64,000 nucleotides of DNA from Eukaryota sp. TZLM1-RC. Lineage: Eukaryota > Metamonada: BaSk clade. Every line of letters begins with the position of its first letter. The stretch's first letter is position 1. A program made the translations under genes and the position numbers. This document shows, piece after piece, positions 11,555-23,617 of the stretch. The DNA lies in contig JAUPSS010000006.1 of the NCBI GenBank assembly GCA_040285825.1, positions 1,054,001 to 1,118,000 on the forward strand, in the 5' to 3' direction. The notes under the pieces are model-generated. The model saw only the letters and a list, made by a program, of their open reading frames with translations, did no database searches and was not told the origin of the DNA.

Positions 11555-14500
11555 ATGCCTGAATCAGTTTCTGATTCTAATGGAGTCAAAAGAAAGAACG
11601 ATAGTCAACAAGATGCTCAAGACGTCCTTTCCACCTCTCCTCCTCAACCTCTTCTCTCTTTATTTTTGGACAAAAAAAATTCTGATCAAGAATTTTTAGA
11701 CAATCACGATGAAAACAAAGTTTGTTCAAAAACAAAGCCACGCTCCTACAGATGCTCAAAGTGTCGACAACAGGGACATAATGCTCGAACATGCCCCAAT
11801 GTTGGAAAAAATGATGCGGCAAATTCTGAACCAAAATGTAAAAAGAAAAATTTATTAGAAGGAAAGAGTCTAAGGTAGAACCCATAAATAATGCTCCACA
11901 AATTGTTGCAAAACCAGTTTGCAACCGTTTAAAGCACAAAACTTGCAACACTTGTGGTATTTCTTTTAGAAAAAATGCAAAAGGAAAAACTTCTGACCGC
12001 TGCTTGAAATGCCGCATAGTTGATAACTACCATCCTCCTATAAGAATACCTCAAGAAATTCATCCGACCAAATGCAATGAATTTGCTTTCGTTTTTCAAA
12101 GATTTTTGGATCAATTATGTAAAGGAAAGTATGCTATCAATATTATTTGGGAATTTTTTGGTTCTTTTTGTCCTCCTTTTGAACAAAATTTTGTTAATAT
12201 TTCCGAAGATTTAACTAATATAGCACCGAGAAATCAGTCATCCGAGAAATTAAGTAAAATTTTTGAAGACAAATGCTTTGACAACAAATGGTCCAAGGCT
12301 TTGTCAGCTTTAAGTCCCGGAGTTAAAGCACCGAACAATGAAAATACAATAGATAAACTGAAAATACTTCATCCTTATGAAGACCCTATAATGGATCAAA
12401 ATTTTTACGGCACATACTGGGAAAATTATCCATTGATGCCATCAGAAGTTTTTTCGGTTATCAAAAAGAGACCTCGTGGTAAGTCTGCCGGACTTTCTGG
12501 TATTACTATTGATCATGTAAAAGCCGCGATTATTTCTTCAGAAGATTGCCTTGGTTTATTGACCAAATTTTTCAACCAAATATTATCTGGTCAACGCAAA
12601 TACCCAGAAGAATTAAGAAGTTCTCGTTTGACTGCACTTGTCAAAAATTCAAAAATGGATGTTCCTCCTATTGCAGTCTCTGAGAGCTTACACAATATTT
12701 TTTCTGCGTGTTGCTTAAGCAGGTTCAATGAAAAAGCTAAAAAGATTTTATTACCCTTTCAATATGGTATAAATACTACAGATGGAGTCTCTTCAGCGAT
12801 TTTTGCTACTGATGTCTTATTTCGTCAAAATGAATCCAATGTTTGCATGTCATTGGATTTTAGTAATGCTTTCAATTCACTAAGTCGTCGCAGTATCCAT
12901 GGTGCTCTATTGCAATATATGCCGGAATTAATACCATATTTTCAATCAACATATTGCACATATTCTAATTTACATTTTGGTAACAACATTTTGAGTTCAT
13001 CAAGTGGCGTAAAGCAAGGAGATCCGTTAGGACCTCTTTTGTTTTGTTTGGCCATTCATCCTATTCTACTGCAAATTCAAGAGATGTTTCCTTCACTAAA
13101 AATGATTGCATATATGGATGATGTTGTGCTTATTGGTGATTTAGATATTGTGAAAAAAGCAACTGTATGTTTTAAAGCATTATTTACCAAAATTGGTCTA
13201 GACTTGGCTTGGCCAAAACTAAAAATCCCGCTTTCGGTAATTTTTTAAAGGATATTCGTGATAGTTCAGCTGCTGCTTTAGTAACTCAAGTTCCCTCTGT
13301 TTATGGACTTTTGTTAAAAGACAATGAATGGCTTCTAAACATGCGTTTTCGTTGTTTTCTGTGGCCAAACAATTTGCCCAATCATTTAACTTGTAAATGT
13401 GGTAAACCTCTTTTGTTTACTCATCTTTTGAACTGTAAACATTTCATTACGTTTAGAAGCAAAGTGCATAATAACGTCAGGGACCAAATTTATGTAATGT
13501 GCAAATCATATCGTGTAGATTCCTTTTTAGAACCGCTGTTATCAAAATTAATTCTTGATGATCCCAATATTGATAGTATGCGTTACAACAGAGCTTCTAT
13601 GGGTCTGACTAGAGGTGATCTAGTTGTTCCTGGTTTAAATGGTAGTTTTACTATTTTTGGACGCCATGTCTATTGACCCTTGTAATTCCTCTAACGAACA
13701 TTTCATTAACTCGGATGTAAATAATCCTCTTCTTGCAGGCGAAAAATATAAAATTGCTAAATATGCGAAACCCATTTCCTCGGTTAATGAAAATTCTCAT
13801 GCCCAATATAATTTATGTCCATTTGTTTTTTCTTTGCTTGGATCTCTAGGTAAGGCTGCTATGGCTTTCCTTGAGGATTTTGTTGTAGTTGTAAAGGAAA
13901 GAACTGGAAGAATTTTCAATCGTGTTTACTGGCAAAACAGGATTGTATTTTCTATTTTTAAGGGAATGGTAACACTAATTTCTGATTCACTATCTTCTTT
14001 TTGGGAAATTTTCTGAATCTTTAGCGATTAATTGTTTTGATGTAGGGGAGGCAGGTTTTGAGGATGTGGAGTTTTAATTGTGTATTTCATATTTGTTGTT
14101 GAATAAAAAGTTTTAGTTAAAAAAAAAATTGGTCTCCGACTTAATTTACTTAAATGTGTTTTGTTATCGAATTCTCCAGTTTCCACAATAATTGATGATA
14201 TTGAAATTCAAGCCAAATTATATTCAATTGATGCTATTCGTCATTTGGGTTCGTTTTTAGGAAATAATGATGAAATTACCAAAAAATTGTTTGAAAAGTT
14301 GAACTCAATTTCTGACAAAATTGACCGAATGATGAATTTAGATATAAAAAAACACATCAAATTTACCATTATAAGACTGTGTTTTTAGTTCCAATTTTAA
14401 TCATATATTTCGATCTACAAATCCTCTCGTCACTAGACCTTTGGCTCAAAAGTTTAATGAGTTACGTGCAAAAAGTTCTGTCTCAATTACTGGGATGTAA

Positions 14501-15692
14501 AATGTGTCAAATTCCAGATCATGCTTACCTTAGTCCACATTATGGTGGTTTAGGGTGGACGAAGGCTTCTATTCTTACCTCGTGTGCTTTTTGTTGGTGG
14601 ATGCAGAAATGCAATCTTTGAGTTTTCCGAAAGATTTGCAGATTGGGAAGATTTATTGATGACAACGCAAAAGTTCCACTGTTTTTGCATTAAATGAAGA
14701 AATTTCAAGAATTGATGTAGAAAAATGGGGTCGATGTTTTTCCCCAATCATTCAATGGCAATATTCCAGAAAAAAATGTTTTAAATTTGAAGTACACTCT
14801 TCGAACATTACAGAAAAAGATTGACTGGAATGTATGAAAAGATCTTTATAATAATATTTGCAGCTCGGCTGTTTTAAATCAAGATCTTCACTCATTGTTA
14901 TTGGAAAAGGGTGTTTGTGAAAACAAGGCGTCAGATTCTTCACTTTTTGTAACCATTGTACCACGAAGATTTGGATTGTGTGCCACTAATGAAGCATTTG
15001 TAACAAAAATGAGATTATATTTGAACATCCCCATTAACCAATTATTATCAAAAGAAAAATGTATTTGTTCGAATTCACCTCAACTCACTTTGCGCCATGC
15101 TCTAAATTGCTCTAAATTGATAACTTATCGTTCTTCATTACATGATGCTGTTAGAGACACTGTTTTCAATATGGCACAAACTGCTAGGATATCGTGTATC
15201 AAAGAGCCCCTGCTGAAGGAAACACTTTCTCTGAATAATTTTGGTTCTGATGACAGAGGTGATGTATACTGTGATTGGATTGATAATTCTGAAGCTATTG
15301 TTGACTTTGTCTCATGTAATGTTGCAAACGATACTTTGGTTCACAGAAGAAAACTTAATCCTGTGGCTGCTCTGGATTTTAAAGCAAAAGAAAAACATAG
15401 AAAATATGATAAAGAAATTGAAGATGCAAATGTCGATAGAAATACACAGCTGGTTTTTATTGCTTTCCCATTTTCGATAAATGGAAGATTATCAGTTGAA
15501 GCAGAAACTTTTTTGGATGACTTCCAAAAAATGGTGAAAGAAAAAACAATGAAAAGATTTGATATTTTTTTATGGCGTTCACGGACTCAATTTGCCATTA
15601 TTAATAGATTACCGCGGTTTTTCAATCGAATTAGAGAAGCTTTAGCTAGACAGCAAGCAAATCAAGATTTTGTAGAGGAAATCTTGGTTTAA
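11555..15692 (+). pseudogene. Family E polyprotein: zinc fingers, RT, RLE (copy E1)
   Basis: The ATG at 11555 (MPESVSDS) was chosen because family D begins in the same style (MPVTDSDS) close to its own pyrimidine-rich 5' end. Domains: zinc knuckle CX2CX4HX4C (CSKCRQQGHNARTC) near 11755-11795; second finger CNTCG...RCLKC near 11945-12012; RT with GKSAGLSGITID near 12480, SLDFSNAFNSL near 12850, GVKQGDPLGP near 13008 and YMDD near 13113; D fragment at 13200-14124; thumb; CX1CX9HX3C knuckle (CICSNS...RHALNC) near 15060-15115; RLE with RGDVYC near 15258 and VDFVSCNV near 15300; stop at about 15690-15692. Expected length is about 1,070 residues. It is broken by D, by two indels near 11840-11855 and by single-base gains near 14388 and 14590. 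The RLE acidic spacing differs from families A to D. Confidence 0.9.
13200..14124 (+). pseudogene. Family D 3' fragment inserted in E1
   Basis: This 5'-truncated D copy starts at AGACTTGGCTTGGCC (codons RLGLAK) and runs through CKCGKPLLFTHLLNC, RGDLVVPGLNG and SIDPCNSSN to a stop at 14075-14077. The 3' UTR has AATAAAAAG and a poly(A) end. AAAATTGGTCT flanks it (13189-13199 and 14125-14135); the uninterrupted E2 has this sequence once, which proves the insertion. One extra T near 13655 and one near 14000 break the frame. Confidence 0.93.
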
Positions 15693-15753
15693 TGATAGTC
15701 GTCCCATTAGTTATGATTTAATTTAATCAAGTGTGCAAATTCAATAAATACAA

Positions 15754-16874
15754 GAATTCTCTAGAAGATATCCTTTTGCCGAAAATCTTCTTGAAACTAC
15801 AAATAGCTTATTCCTCGATAACTTAAGAGAAGAAATATCCAGTTTATCTCCCGACTTATGGCAATCATGTTTCCCCATATCCATTCAAGAAATTCCAGAC
15901 AGAAGTTTGTATTCATTAAAATTTGCGTTGACAAAGCTCCATCGACATCCTTTGAGAAAATTTGAAAGCAAGGATTTTATTGTTCGACTTAGCACGGCTA
16001 AGAAAGAAAATCCTGCTTTTGCAAATTTTTTGATTGATTTGAAGGACAATTCATCTGCAGTTTTGATAAATCAAATTCCCCAGATTTTTGGCCTATTTTT
16101 GAATGACGACCAATGGACCACTGCTATGAGAATGCGTTGTTATTTATGGCCTTGTAATTTGCCCAATGATTTGTTTTGCAAATTGTGGAGCTGGTTTAAC
16201 ATTATCACATTTATTTAATTGTAATAGATTTATTTCCTATCGTTCTACGTTGCATGATGCAGTCAGAGATCAAATCCATGCAATGTGTAATTCCTATCAT
16301 ATTGAATCTTTTGTAGAACCTTTGTTGAGGTCTCTTGATATAAATGAAAGCGTAAGAGATTCAGAATATGGAAAACGACGTGCTGATGTTGTTGTGCCCT
16401 CGTTTGATGATGTCATGAATGTTGTTGATGTCGTAACAGTGGATGTTTGCAAGAAAAATGCCTTGAAAAATGCTCAATCTGAAGTATCCCCCCTTGATGA
16501 CTCCGAATTGTACAAACGGAAAAAATATGCAAATCCTTTAAAAGAATTGAAACATGTTCGCCATGTAGATTACCAAATTTGCCCATTTGCTATATCGTTG
16601 TATGGTCGTCTTGGAAAAACTGCTATGAATTTTATTGATGATTTTGAAAATCTTGTGAAAAGAAGAATGAATAAGCGTTTTGATCGTCGCTTGTGGCTAA
16701 ATCGTATTGTTTTTACCATTTTCAAATCAATTCCTAAAATGATTTCGAAAGCTTTGATGTCTGTCAGTGCACATTACGAAGAAATTGCTGTTGTGTGGTT
16801 TGATGGTGTGGAAGCTTGTTTTGAAGATATTGACTTTTAGACTGTAGTTTAACAATAAATTAAAATTTTTCATT
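15754..16874 (+). pseudogene. Family B, resumed after E1 (array unit 3)
   Basis: This is the B coding region from the GAATTCTCTAGA duplication to the stop at 16838-16840, then the B 3' UTR. It matches unit 1, with a one-base gain at about 16182 in the knuckle (CAAATTGTGGAGC for CAAATGTGGAGC) that splits the frame into 15907-16218 and 16166-16840. It ends with VVWFDGVEACFEDIDF. The R-to-W change is shared with the units at 16875, 31860 and 45937 and helps order the duplications. Confidence 0.85.
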
Positions 16875-17189
16875 AACAAAATACAATGAACCTTTGTCCA
16901 AATTGGCCAGTCTACAGCATGCAAAATACAATTTGTATCCATTTGTACTTTCCCTTTTTGGTTTACTTGCACGAACTGCTTTAGGTTTTTGGATGATTTT
17001 GAAATGATTGTAAAAAGGTGTTGGATTCAATTCATCAAAATATTTGACCAAAGCTGCATTTATTGGTGGTGGAAAAAATTTTGTATTTGAATTCTCTAGA
17101 TTTTTTCTCTATTTTTTTTTCCTCTACATATAACCGTTTAACTTAAAACCTGGCTGAACCGAGATCATTGCTTCTATTCTTTCTTGTTG

Positions 17190-20100
17190 ATGCCTGAATC
17201 AGTTTCTGATTCTAATGGAGTCAAAAGAAAGAACGATAGTCAACAAGATGCTCAAGACGTCCTTTCCACCTCTCCTCCTCAACCTCTTCTCTCTTCATTT
17301 TTGGACAAAAAAAATTCTGATCAAGAATTTTTAGACAATCACGATGAAAACAAAGTTTGTTCAAAAACAAAGCCACGCTCCTACAGATGCTCAAAGTGTC
17401 GACAACAGGGACATAATGCTCGAACATGCCCCAATGTTGGAAAAAATGATGCGGCAAATTCTGAACCAAAATGTAAAAGAAAATTTATTAGAAGGAAAGA
17501 GTCTAAGGTAGAACCCATAAATAATGCTCCACAAATTGTTGCAAAACCAGTTTGCAACCGTTTAAAGCACAAAACTTGCAACACTTGTGGTATTTCTTTT
17601 TAGAAAAAAATGCAAAAGGAAAAACTTCTGACCGCTGCTTGAAATGCCGCATAGTTGATAACTACCATCCTCCTATAAGAATACCTCAAGAAATTCATCC
17701 GACCAAATGCAATGAATTTGCTTTCGTTTTTCAAAGATTTTTGGATCAATTATGTAAAGGAAAGTATGCTATCAATATTATTTGGGAATTTTTTTGGTTC
17801 TTTTTGTCCTCCTTTTTGAACAAAATTTTGTTAATATTTCCGAAGATTTAACTAATATAGCACCGAGAAATCAGTCATCCGAGAAATTAAGTAAAATTTT
17901 TGAAGACAAATGCTTTGACAACAAATGGTCCAAGGCTTTGTCAGCTTTAAGTCCCGGAGTTAAAGCACCGAACAATGAAAATACAATAGATAAACTGAAA
18001 ATACTTCATCCTTATGAAGACCCTATAATGGATCAAAATTTTTACGGCACATACTGGGAAAATTATCCATTGATGCCATCAGAAGTTTTTTTCGGTTATC
18101 AAAAAGAGACCTCGTGGTAAGTCTGCCGGACTTTCTGGTATTACTATTGATCATGTAAAAGCCGCGATTATTTCTTCAGAAGATTGCCTTGGTTTATTGA
18201 CCAAATTTTTCAACCAAATATTATCTGGTCAACGCAAATACCCAGAAGAATTAAGAAGTTCTCGTTTGACTGCACTTGTCAAAAATTCAAAAATGGATGT
18301 TCGTCCTATTGCAGTCTCTGAGAGCTTACACAATATTTTTTCTGCGTGTTGCTTAAGCAGGTTCAATGAAAAAGCTAAAAAGATTTTATTACCCTTTCAA
18401 TATGGTATAAATACTACAGATGGAGTCTCTTCAGCGATTTTTGCTACTGATGTCTTATTTCGTCAAAATGAATCCAATGTTTGCATGTCATTGGATTTTA
18501 GTAATGCTTTCAATTCACTAAGTCGTCGCAGTATCCATGGTGCTCTATTGCAATATATGCCGGAATTAATACCATATTTTCAATCAACATATTGCACATA
18601 TTCTAATTTACATTTTGGTAACAACATTTTTGAGTTCATCAAGTGGCGTAAAGCAAGGAGATCCGTTAGGACCTCTTTTGTTTTGTTTGGCCATTCATCC
18701 TATTCTACTGCAAATTCAAGAGATGTTTCCTTCACTAAAAATGATTGCATATATGGATGATGTTGTGCTTATTGGTGATTTAGATATTGTGAAAAAAGCA
18801 ACTGTATGTTTTAAAGAATTATTTACCAAAATTGGTCTCCGACTTAATTTACTTAAATGTGTTTTTGTTATCGAATTCTCCAGTTTCCACAATAATTGAT
18901 GATATTGAAATTCAAGCCAAATTATATTCAATTGATGCTATTCGTCATTTGGGTTCGTTTTTAGGAAATAATGATGAAATTACCAAAAAATTGTTTGAAA
19001 AGTTGAACTCAATTTCTGACAAAATTGACCGAATGATGAATTTAGATATAAAAAAACACATCAAATTTACCATTATAAGACTGTGTTTTAGTTCCAATTT
19101 TAATCATATATTTCGATCTACAAATCCTCTCGTCACTAGACCTTTGGCTCAAAAGTTGAATGAGTTACGTGCAAAAGTTCTGTCTCAATTACTGGGATGT
19201 AAAATGTTTCAAATTCCAGATCATGCTTACCTTAGTCCACATTATGGTGGTTTAGGGTGAACGAAGGCTTCTATTCTTACCTCGGGTGCTTTTGTTGGTG
19301 GATGCAGAAATGCAATCTTTGAGTTTTCCGAAAGATTTGCAGATTGGGAAGATTTATTGATGACAACGCAAAGTTCCACTGTTTTTGCATTAAATGAAGA
19401 AATTTCAAGAATTGATGTAGAAAAATGGGGTCGATGTTTTCCCCAATCATTCAATGGCAATATTCCAGAAAAAAATGTTTTAAATTTGAAGTACACTCTT
19501 CGAACATTACAGAAAAGATTGACTGGAATGTATGAAAAAGATCTTTATAATAATATTTGCAGCTCGGCTGTTTTAAATCAAGATCTTCACTCATTGTTAT
19601 TGGAAAAGGGTGTTTGTGAAAACAAGGCGTCAGATTCTTCACTTTTTGCAACCATTGTACCACGAAGATTTGGATTGTGTGCCACTAATGAAGCATTTGT
19701 AACAAAAATGAGATTATATTTGAACATCCCCATTAACCAATTATTATCAAAAGAAAAATGTATTTGTTCGAATTCACCTCAACTCACTTTGCGCCATGCT
19801 CTAAATTGCTCTAAATTGATAACTTATCGTTCTTCATTACATGATGCTGTTAGAGACACTGTTTTCAATATGGCACAAACTGCTAGGATATCGTGTATCA
19901 AAGAGCCCCTGCTGAAGGAAACACTTTCTCTGAATAATTTTGGTTCTGATGATAGAGGTGATGTATACTGTGATTGGATTGATAATTCTGAAGCTATTGT
20001 TGACTTTGTCTCATGTAATGTTGCAAACGATACTTTGGTTCACAGAAGAAAAACTTAATCCTGTGGCTGCTCTGGATTTTTAAAGCAAAAGAAAAACATA

Positions 20101-20396
20101 GAAAATATGATAAAAGAAATTGAAGATGCAAATGTCGATAGAAATACACAGCTGGTTTTTATTGCTTTCCCATTTTCGATAAATGGAAGATTATCAGTTG
20201 AAGCAGAAACTTTTTTGGATGACTTCCAAAAAATGGTGAAAAGAAAAAAACAATGAAAAGATTTGATATTTTTTTATGGCGTTCACGGATTCAATTTGCC
20301 ATTATTAATAGATTACCGCGGTTTTTCAATCGAATTAGGGAAGCTTTAGCTAGACAGCAAGCAAATCAAGATTTTGTAGAGGAAATCTTGGTTTAA
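17190..20396 (+). pseudogene. Family E polyprotein: zinc fingers, RT, RLE (copy E2)
   Basis: This is the uninterrupted family E coding region, 3,207 bases from ATG (MPESVSDS) to TAA, or 1,069 codons. Landmarks: CSKCRQQGHNARTC near 17390-17430; CNTCG...RCLKC near 17578-17650; GKSAGLSG near 18118; SLDFSNAF near 18488; GVKQGDPLGP near 18644; YMDD near 18752; CICSNS...RHALNC near 19758-19808; RGDVYC near 19956; VDFVSCNV near 20002; and a C-terminus FVEEILV. Frame breaks all sit in or beside homopolymers (about 17603, 17795, 18090, 18630, 18865, 20050, 20085, 20115 and 20240). E1 lacks the extra base at most of them, so the ancestral gene was open and many breaks may be read errors. The product is the element's own RT and endonuclease. 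Confidence 0.9.
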
Positions 20397-20412
20397 TGAT
20401 AGTCGTCCCATA

Positions 20413-22407
20413 TTTTTTTTTTAAAAAAAATTAATTTTATTCTAAACCTATAAATCAACATCTAAAAAATCCATCTCTCCCAAAACAAAAACACTAGATG
20501 CAACTCTCTCATAGTGAGATCCAAGAGAAAGCAAAGCATCAGAAACCATCATCAACATCCCCTTAAAAATAGAAAACACAATTCTATTTTGCCAAAACAA
20601 TCTGTTGAAATTTCTGCCAGTTCTTCTCTTTACAATCATTTCAAAATCATCCAAAAAACGTAAAGCAGTTGGTGCAAGTGAACCAAAAAGGGAAAAATAC
20701 AAATGGATACAAATTGTATTTTTGCATGCTGTAGACTGGCCAATTTGGACAAAGGTTCATTGTATTTTTTTGAATTTAAAATTTTCAGCATTTGAAAGGG
20801 GATTATGAATTTCAGAATTAACAAGCCTTTCATTTGAGGCATTACAAGGATCAACAGACATTACATCCAATAAAATAAAGCTTCCATCTAATCCAGGTAA
20901 TATGACATCACCTCTATTATTCTTATGAAAATCATTTTCAGCATCAAACAGATTTGACAACAGAGGTTCCAAGAAGGATTCAATTCTATGAGATTTACAC
21001 ATACAATATAACTGGTCTCTTACAGCATCATGAACCTTGCTTCTAAAAAGTAATAAAATGTTTACAATTTAACAAATGAGTAGTTGTAATTTCTCGAGAA
21101 CATTTACAAATTAAATTATGAGGTAAATTATCAGGCCAGATAAAGGAACGAAATCTCATATTCAGAGTCCAAGCAGAATCGGATAAGAGAGTACCATATA
21201 CTTGCGGAATTGTTGTTACTAAGGCAGAAGAAGTACTGTCACACATATCTTGTAAAAGATTTGCAAAAGCGGGATTCTTTTTCTTGGCCAAGCCAAGTCT
21301 AACATCAAAATCCAAGCTTTCAAAAATCTTTGACAATTTTTGTTGAAGCTTTTTACAGCAAAACTGTAAATTAAATAGAGATCGGTTTGGAATTTCTTGA
21401 ATTGATTGAGGAAAGCATTTGGTCCAAATTTGTGGCGGTAATTTTTCAAGTTCACAAGATAACTTATACAAATAGGGACTACAATTGGGGACTAACAGAT
21501 GGGAATCATCAGGAAATCTACGAGAAAATTCATAAATAAAATTTTGCCACCACCCAAGAATGCTGATTGACACAAAATTGAAGATTTAGTAAATCCAATA
21601 CCCCCAAATTTGCTGAAGAAAAATAAATGGCTTTTCAACATTCCTGGTTCTACATCCAATAAATCAGCAAAAAAATTCTGTTCTCAATGAATTAAAAGAA
21701 CGACAAAAATCTAATGCTATGGAAGGAGCACAAGATCTCAAAATGTGGGTTATTCTCCCAGTGTAGCAAATTTTAAGCATAAAAAAATTTAATATGCTTT
21801 TCTATATCTAAAGAAGAAATTGAATCAAGTTCAATTTTCATTTTTTCCAAAATAACTTGCAATTCATTCTGAATTTGAGGCACATTTCTAACCAACAACC
21901 AAGGAACTTAAAAAGCATCACTACTATAATTAGTAAAAGGGACAATAGAATCGTTTATCACGAGGTCTTGAGCAGAAGAGCCAATCAGAAGGCATTTGCT
22001 GGCATTAAGATGAAGCCCAATATTTTCATATGAATCGGCAATTTCTTGAGCAACCAATTCTAGTAAATCAAATGAACCAATCAAGGATATATCATCCATA
22101 TAAGCAACTATTTTTATAGAAGGGTATTTTTGCTTAATGATATTTAAAGTTTTGTGAATAGCTAAACAATACAATAATGGGCCTAAAGGGTCACCTTGCT
22201 TCACACCAGAAGATGATTTAAGAGCAAATGAATTAAAAATTAAATCTGATTCTTTACCATAAAAATGGTAGAAAAAACTCGATAGCTCAGGAAAATCAGA
22301 TTTAATAACTTCAAAAATTGCTTCTCGCTTTACAGAATTAAAAGCATTTTTAAAGTCGAGATTAAAAATAAAATTATTTTCCTCTGCATTAAAAAAGGTA
22401 TCAGAAG
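20413..22407 (-). pseudogene. Family A insertion in the 3' UTR of E2
   Basis: A minus-strand A copy with poly(T) at its left edge and stop complement at 20448-20450 is bounded by GTCGTCCCATA at 20402-20412 and 22408-22418. E1 has this target once, so the 11-bp TSD is secure. The copy is 5'-truncated inside the RT, starting at about the DTFFNAEENN codons. It holds LDFKNAF, GVKQGDPLGP, YMDD (about 22093-22104), the knuckle (near 21075-21110) and the RLE (near 20830-20920). Several A/T-run indels break the frame. One base substitution turns the usual CLAIH start from LLFC to LLYC. Confidence 0.92.
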
Positions 22408-22463
22408 GTCGTCCCATAAGTTATGATTTAATTTAATCAAGTGTGCAAATTCAATAAATACAA

Positions 22464-23590
22464 GAATTCTCTAGAAGATATCCTTTTGCCGAAAATCTTC
22501 TTGAAACTGCAAATAGCTTATTCCTCGATAACTTAAGAGAAGAAATATCCAGTTTATCTCCCGACTTATGGCAATCATGTTTCCCCATATCCATTCAAGA
22601 AATTCCAGACAGAAGTTTGTATTCATTAAAATTTGCGTTGAAAAAGCTCCAACGACATCTTTTGAGAAAATTTGAAAGCAAGGATTTTATTGTTCGACTT
22701 AGCACGGCTAAGAAAGAAAATCCTGCTTTTGCAAATTTTTTGATTGATTTGAAGGACAATTCATCTGCAGTTTTGATAAATCAAATTCCCCAGATTTTTG
22801 GCCTATTTTTGAATGACGGCCAATGGACCACTGCTATGAGAATGCGTTGTTATTTATGGCCTTGTAATTTGCCCAATGATTTGTTTTGCAAATTGTGGAG
22901 CTGGTTTAACATTATCACATTTATTTAATTGTAATAGATTTATTTCCTATCGTTCTACGTTGCATGATGCAGTCAGAGATCAAATCCATGCAATGTGTAA
23001 TTCCTATCATATTGAATCTTTTGTAGAACCTTTGTTGAGGTCTCTTGATATAAATGAAAGCGTAAGAGATTCAGAATATGGAAAACGACGTGCTGATGTT
23101 GTTGTGCCCTCGTTTGATGATGTCATGAATGTTGTTGATGTCGTAACAGTGGATGTTTGCAAGAAAAATGCCTTGAAAAATGCTCAATCTGAAGTATCCC
23201 CCCTTGATGACTCCGAATTGTACAAACGGAAAAAATATGCAAATCCTTTAAAAGAATTGAAACATGTTCGCCATGTAGATTACCAAATTTGCCCATTTGC
23301 TATATCGTTGTATGGTCGTCTTGGAAAAACTGCTATGAATTTTTATTGATGATTTTTGAAAATCTTGTGAAAAAGAAGAATGAATAAGCGTTTTGATCGT
23401 CGCTTGTGGCTAAATCGTATTGTTTTTACTATTTTCAAATCAATTCCTAAAATGATTTCGAAAGCTTTGATGTCTGTCAGTGCACATTACGAAGAAATTG
23501 CTGTTGTGTGGTTTGATGGTGTGGAAGCTTGTTTTTGAAGATATTGACTTTTTAGACTGTAGTTTAACAATAAATTAAAATTTTTCATTA
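22464..23590 (+). pseudogene. Family B, resumed after E2 (array unit 4)
   Basis: This is the B C-terminal region again, with the same knuckle frame break as unit 3 (CAAATTGTGG at about 22888). Additional T and A gains near 23342, 23355, 23370, 23533 and 23550 break the tail, which remains recognisable to the EDID codons. The 3' UTR ends at CATT (about 23589) and is followed by A-rich sequence and the ATGAACCTTTG target of the next family A insertion. Confidence 0.85.
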
Positions 23591-23617
23591 AAAAAATACA
23601 ATGAACCTTTGGATTTT

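Larger units (their letters stand above)
11467..15753 (+). mobile_element. Family E full-length element, copy E1
   Basis: E1 interrupts family B between two copies of GAATTCTCTAGA (11455-11466 and 15754-15765), a 12-bp TSD. Its 5' end is a pyrimidine-rich run (TTTTTTCTCTATTTTTTTTCC), followed by an 88-base leader. The 3' UTR ends AATTCAATAAATACAA with only a minimal A tail. Subtracting the D fragment inside it leaves about 3.35 kb. E2 has the same ends at the same site of another unit. Confidence 0.92.
17101..22463 (+). mobile_element. Family E full-length element, copy E2
   Basis: E2 lies in the next array unit at exactly the same B position as E1, flanked by GAATTCTCTAGA at 17089-17100 and 22464-22475. 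After removing the A element in its 3' UTR it is about 3.36 kb, matching E1. Sharing the site, the ends and nearly all the sequence with E1 is best explained by duplication of an E-bearing unit. Site-specific insertion is the alternative. Confidence 0.92.
8584..23600 (+). repeat. Tandem array of A'-B units (1334-bp period)
   Basis: Unit starts (B 3' UTR end, then A' TACAATGAACC) lie at 8584, 9918, 11241 and 16875. The first two are 1334 bases apart. The next spacing is 1323 because the unit at 9918 lost about 11 bases at the SSAVL codons. The last two units are swollen by the E1 and E2 insertions. Each unit joins about 135 bp of family A coding sequence, out of frame, to the last 1.2 kb of family B. 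The identical fusion point in every unit shows amplification of one fused molecule rather than repeated independent insertion. Confidence 0.88.

Noticed and set aside
8584-16874. CRISPR-like or short-repeat array
   Set aside because: The period is over 1.3 kb, units are coding retrotransposon sequence, and there are no short repeats with unique spacers.
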